A DNA stretch of 8,163 nt from an uncultured Solobacterium sp. (GTDB lineage: Bacteria; Bacillota_I; Bacilli_A; Erysipelotrichales; Erysipelotrichaceae), in contig CALEMV010000235.1 of NCBI GenBank assembly GCA_937910655.1, positions 1 through 8,163 of the forward strand. Reading direction: 5' to 3'. The notes below the pieces were generated by a model that had not been told where the DNA came from, made no database searches, and was given only the letters and a program-made list of their open reading frames with translations. The position numbers and the translations under genes are program-made. Every line of letters begins with the position of its first letter. Position 1 is the first letter of the stretch. Below, piece by piece: positions 5,916 through 8,163 of this stretch.

Positions 5916-7220
5916 TTAATTGAAAAATAATACGGCTGATAATACTACACCAAATACTGCGATTACCCATAGGTAAGGTAGTAATTTACGTGTAATGCTG
6001 TTGACATCTACTTCACAGAAGTTTGCTGTCCAAACGTTCTGTGTATTTGTTGGGTCACCACAACCCTGGATACGTTCAGCAGATAAGAATGCACCCATAA
6101 CTGCTAGTGGAGATAATGTTCCTAAACCAATAATTAACGCTGCAATACCAGAACCTAAACCGAATAAGTTCATTGGTCCACGGTAAAGTGCTAAAGGCGC
6201 TAATAGTGAGAAGAATAGGACGTATGTAACCATAGACTTAGGTGTTACAGCTAATAAGAATGGATTGAGAACTTCTTTTACCATTGGGTGTGTAACTGCT
6301 AAGTAAAGGATACCGATACCTACCATCAAGATCACTGCTGGACCAGCATCTGTGATACCGTCGTAGCATGTCTTTGTAAGTGTGTTCATTGCCTTTGCGA
6401 AAGATGTTGATGTGAATAGTAATGCCCATGCAATACCAACCATGAATGCAGGACATACTGGAACCTTAAGACCTGCAACAAGAACGATTGGGATTAATGG
6501 TGTAAACATTGCTAGTCCACCTCTAACACCAGTTAGTTGTGTTGTCTTAGCTTCTTGCTTAGCTGGAGCTGAGAATGCAAACTTGATACCGTTCTTCTTG
6601 AATTCAACGAAAATCAAGATTAATGTAGCTACTGCTGTAGCTGCCATGAGGTAAATCTCAAAATTACGAATCTGATCGATTTCAAGTGAGAAGATACCTG
6701 CAAACATCTTCCAGTTTGCAATGTTGAATGTTAAACCTGTTGTGAATGACATTAAGAAGATTGATGCTGCTGATAAAGCAGGGACACCGATAGAGATCAA
6801 GATTGGTAATACAATAGAACCAACCATGATGATGGAGCCTAGTCCACTTAATGTTGTAAAGAGTAATGCTACCGCAACACAGAGAATCAATGTTACTACT
6901 AATGGCTTATCGCCACCTAATTCGGCGGATTTCTTAATGATATTTTCTGTAATACCTGTCTTGTTCATTAATTGACCTAACCATGAACCGAAAATAACCG
7001 CCATGATAGCTGCGCCCATACGAACAGTTCCAGCTTCTAGAACTGCCTGCAACCATCCGATTGCTACACCATCAGCGTTTACACCAATTGCTGGAACACC
7101 AGCAATCAAGCAGATTACAACTGCCATTAAAGGTAACGCTAGTAATGTAGGAATCTTTTTTGTCATCATCAATGCTGCGATGATAACGAAGGCTAAAATA
7201 ATTAAAATACCTTGAAGCAT
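5916..7220 (-). CDS. Multi-pass membrane transporter, ion-transporter/carboxylate permease type
   Basis: Seen: 434 residues from the ATG at 7220, which has AAAGGGG (7236-7230) at 9 nt spacing; a TTG two codons earlier would sit too close to that site. The protein is hydrophobic almost throughout, about 10-12 membrane segments, with a basic central cytoplasmic loop near residues 207-230 (EFKKNGIKF, PAKQEAKTTQ). SGLGSIIMVGSIVLPILISIGVP (about 125-147) resembles the helical hairpin motif of citrate, gluconate and C4-dicarboxylate carriers. Near the end, ERIQGCGDPTNTQNVWTANF (382-401) is a distinctive polar block that may form the second substrate- or ion-binding hairpin. Known of that superfamily: cation- or proton-coupled uptake of organic anions. 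The substrate is not readable from sequence; the adjacent hyuA suggests a hydantoin, 5-oxoproline or another amide acid. It lies 47 bp after the regulator gene and 100 bp before hyuA. Confidence 0.85.
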   Translation of the reverse strand: MLQGILIILAFVIIAALMMTKKIPTLLALPLMAVVICLIAGVPAIGVNADGVAIGWLQAVLEAGTVRMGAAIMAVIFGSWLGQLMNKTGITENIIKKSAELGGDKPLVVTLILCVAVALLFTTLSGLGSIIMVGSIVLPILISIGVPALSAASIFLMSFTTGLTFNIANWKMFAGIFSLEIDQIRNFEIYLMAATAVATLILIFVEFKKNGIKFAFSAPAKQEAKTTQLTGVRGGLAMFTPLIPIVLVAGLKVPVCPAFMVGIAWALLFTSTSFAKAMNTLTKTCYDGITDAGPAVILMVGIGILYLAVTHPMVKEVLNPFLLAVTPKSMVTYVLFFSLLAPLALYRGPMNLFGLGSGIAALIIGLGTLSPLAVMGAFLSAERIQGCGDPTNTQNVWTANFCEVDVNSITRKLLPYLWVIAVFGVVLSAVLFFN

Positions 7221-7247
7221 ATTCAAATTCCCCTTTCCTATATGAAC

Positions 7248-7261
7248 ACGACTTTTGTCGT
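7248..7261. promoter_or_regulatory. Short dyad between the regulator and transporter genes
   Basis: ACGAC, TTTT, GTCGT: a perfect 5-bp inverted repeat with a 4-nt loop in the 47-bp gap, just after the regulator's stop codon. No T run follows on the minus strand, so it is not a standard terminator. It may be a small mRNA hairpin or an operator half-site pair; function is unproven. Confidence 0.3.
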
Positions 7262-7267
7262 TAGTTC

Positions 7268-8163
7268 CTAAACAAATAACAATTCATTTCTAACTTTCTC
7301 AGCCATAAGTGGTGATAAAGTATCCGTGTCTTCTGTGTGGACCTGTATCAGTTCCACATGTTTATTTTGAAGTTTGAGTTTCTGATAGAACTGAAAATCT
7401 GTACCCATCATGAAAATCTTTTCGATATCAAACATCGTACATAACGTGTTGAGCAGTTGATTTACTTCCTTTGTGCTAGTGTTTTCCGATAATAATTCTT
7501 TACAGAATTCAGAGCGTAGTGGAACTTTCTGCCCATCGATTGTAATCGTTGTAAATACCTTTTCACCAACCATCACATGTGCACAGTTTACATTTTCATG
7601 CAGGGTTTCTTCATTGAGCGCATTTGTGATTGTAAAGCTGCTACATGTTTCTTCACTGACTGGAATGTGTAGTTGGCTACTGAGTGCATTCTCCAAACTA
7701 ATCGTCGCAGATGCGTATCCTGTATCATAGATTGTATTCAAATCACTAGGCTGTACGTCATCATGAAGTAATAGACCGATTCCAAGAATGTTATGGTCCG
7801 CATAACTACTTACTGTCTCTACAAGTAATTCAAACAAATCGTTACCTGTTACTCTTTGCTTGGTAATGCATGTTGACTCAAGTGTATCTAAACACATATC
7901 GAAGAGACAGAAGAAGACAGAGCGTCGACTGATTTCAAATATGGCAACACTACCAAAATCTGCAGCGATAGATAAGTCTTTACGGCTTCTACCCTTTTCT
8001 ACTGTCTGCATGCCAGTTTCCACAATGATACCTTTACCTAACAAATCTCCAACAATTGAACTAACAGTACTCGGTGATAAACCAGTTTCCTGTGCAAGCT
8101 CTATGCGAGAGATACTCCTTGCTTGCATGATCTGTTGCATGACTAAATTGGTATTCTGATTTT
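7268..8163 (-). CDS. ROK-family winged-helix regulator with degenerate kinase-like domain, 5' end outside the window
   Basis: Seen: the frame is open to the right edge. The codons before the first internal ATG (8140) read NQNTNLV, which fits the usual NxxxVLxxI beginning of ROK regulators, so the true start lies past 8163 and that ATG is internal. RSISRIELAQETGLSPSTVSSIVGDLLGKGIIVETG is the MarR-like winged helix, with the wing at EKGRSRKDL. The rest has ROK spacing: IFEIS at the LGVDIG position, ILGIGLLLHDD at the GIGxPGPVD position, CAHVMVGEKVFTTITIDGQ at the GtGIGaGI position. The ATP-binding glycines, the catalytic ND pair and the zinc CxCGxxGC and GHxx elements are all absent. Inferred: a sensor that binds a ligand without phosphorylating it, controlling the transporter and hyuA genes directly downstream. 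It ends in TAG, 47 bp before the transporter ATG. The predicted domain is about 60-100 residues shorter than a typical ROK regulator. Confidence 0.82.
   Translation of the reverse strand, partial: NQNTNLVMQQIMQARSISRIELAQETGLSPSTVSSIVGDLLGKGIIVETGMQTVEKGRSRKDLSIAADFGSVAIFEISRRSVFFCLFDMCLDTLESTCITKQRVTGNDLFELLVETVSSYADHNILGIGLLLHDDVQPSDLNTIYDTGYASATISLENALSSQLHIPVSEETCSSFTITNALNEETLHENVNCAHVMVGEKVFTTITIDGQKVPLRSEFCKELLSENTSTKEVNQLLNTLCTMFDIEKIFMMGTDFQFYQKLKLQNKHVELIQVHTEDTDTLSPLMAEKVRNELLFV

Noticed and set aside
8138..8140. ATG at 8140 as the start of the ROK regulator
   Set aside because: The upstream codons NQNTNLV match the conserved beginning of ROK winged helices and the frame is open to the window edge, so this methionine is internal.

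Overview
This is an AT-rich, densely packed window with every supported gene on the minus strand, so transcription runs from high to low coordinates. The AT richness, the Gram-positive style ribosome binding sites (AGGAGGG, AGAGG), the PRD antiterminator and the protein families point to a low-GC Firmicute. An anaerobic gut or oral member of the Erysipelotrichia or Clostridia is my best guess, from general resemblance only.

Right part (about 8163 down to 3083): a four-gene transcription unit. In order of transcription it holds (1) a ROK-type winged-helix regulator whose start lies beyond the right edge and whose kinase-like domain has lost its usual motifs, (2) a multi-pass membrane transporter of the ion-transporter type, (3) a HyuA-like hydantoinase/oxoprolinase ATPase subunit with no HyuB partner in view, and (4) a small HExxH protein that looks like a minimal zinc peptidase, whose start overlaps the hyuA stop. 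A long imperfect hairpin and a perfect 15-bp palindrome lie in the 100-bp gap between transporter and hyuA, and a clear intrinsic terminator (3083-3110) closes the unit. The layout suggests regulated uptake of a small acidic or cyclic-amide compound followed by ATP-dependent opening or activation. The role of the HExxH protein is unknown. This cassette is the best candidate for an undescribed system here.

Middle (3081 down to 733): an XRE-type regulator with a three-cysteine motif, under its own promoter (TTGTAA-17-TATACT). It is followed by a three-helix membrane-anchored protein with a large extracellular domain, which has its own TATAAT box and a strong terminator overlapping its stop codon.

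Left (697 down to 7): a BglG/LicT-type antiterminator. It has a near-consensus promoter (TTGACT-17-TAATAT), a leader of about 100 nt that can fold into a terminator just before the start codon, an intact RNA-binding domain and an intact PRD1. The reading frame ends in TGA exactly where PRD2 should begin, so the gene is either truncated by a nonsense mutation or a short PRD1-only form. The sugar PTS genes it would control are not in the window.

No RNA genes, insertion sequences, CRISPR arrays or long repeats were seen. No gene-free stretch exceeds 300 bases.
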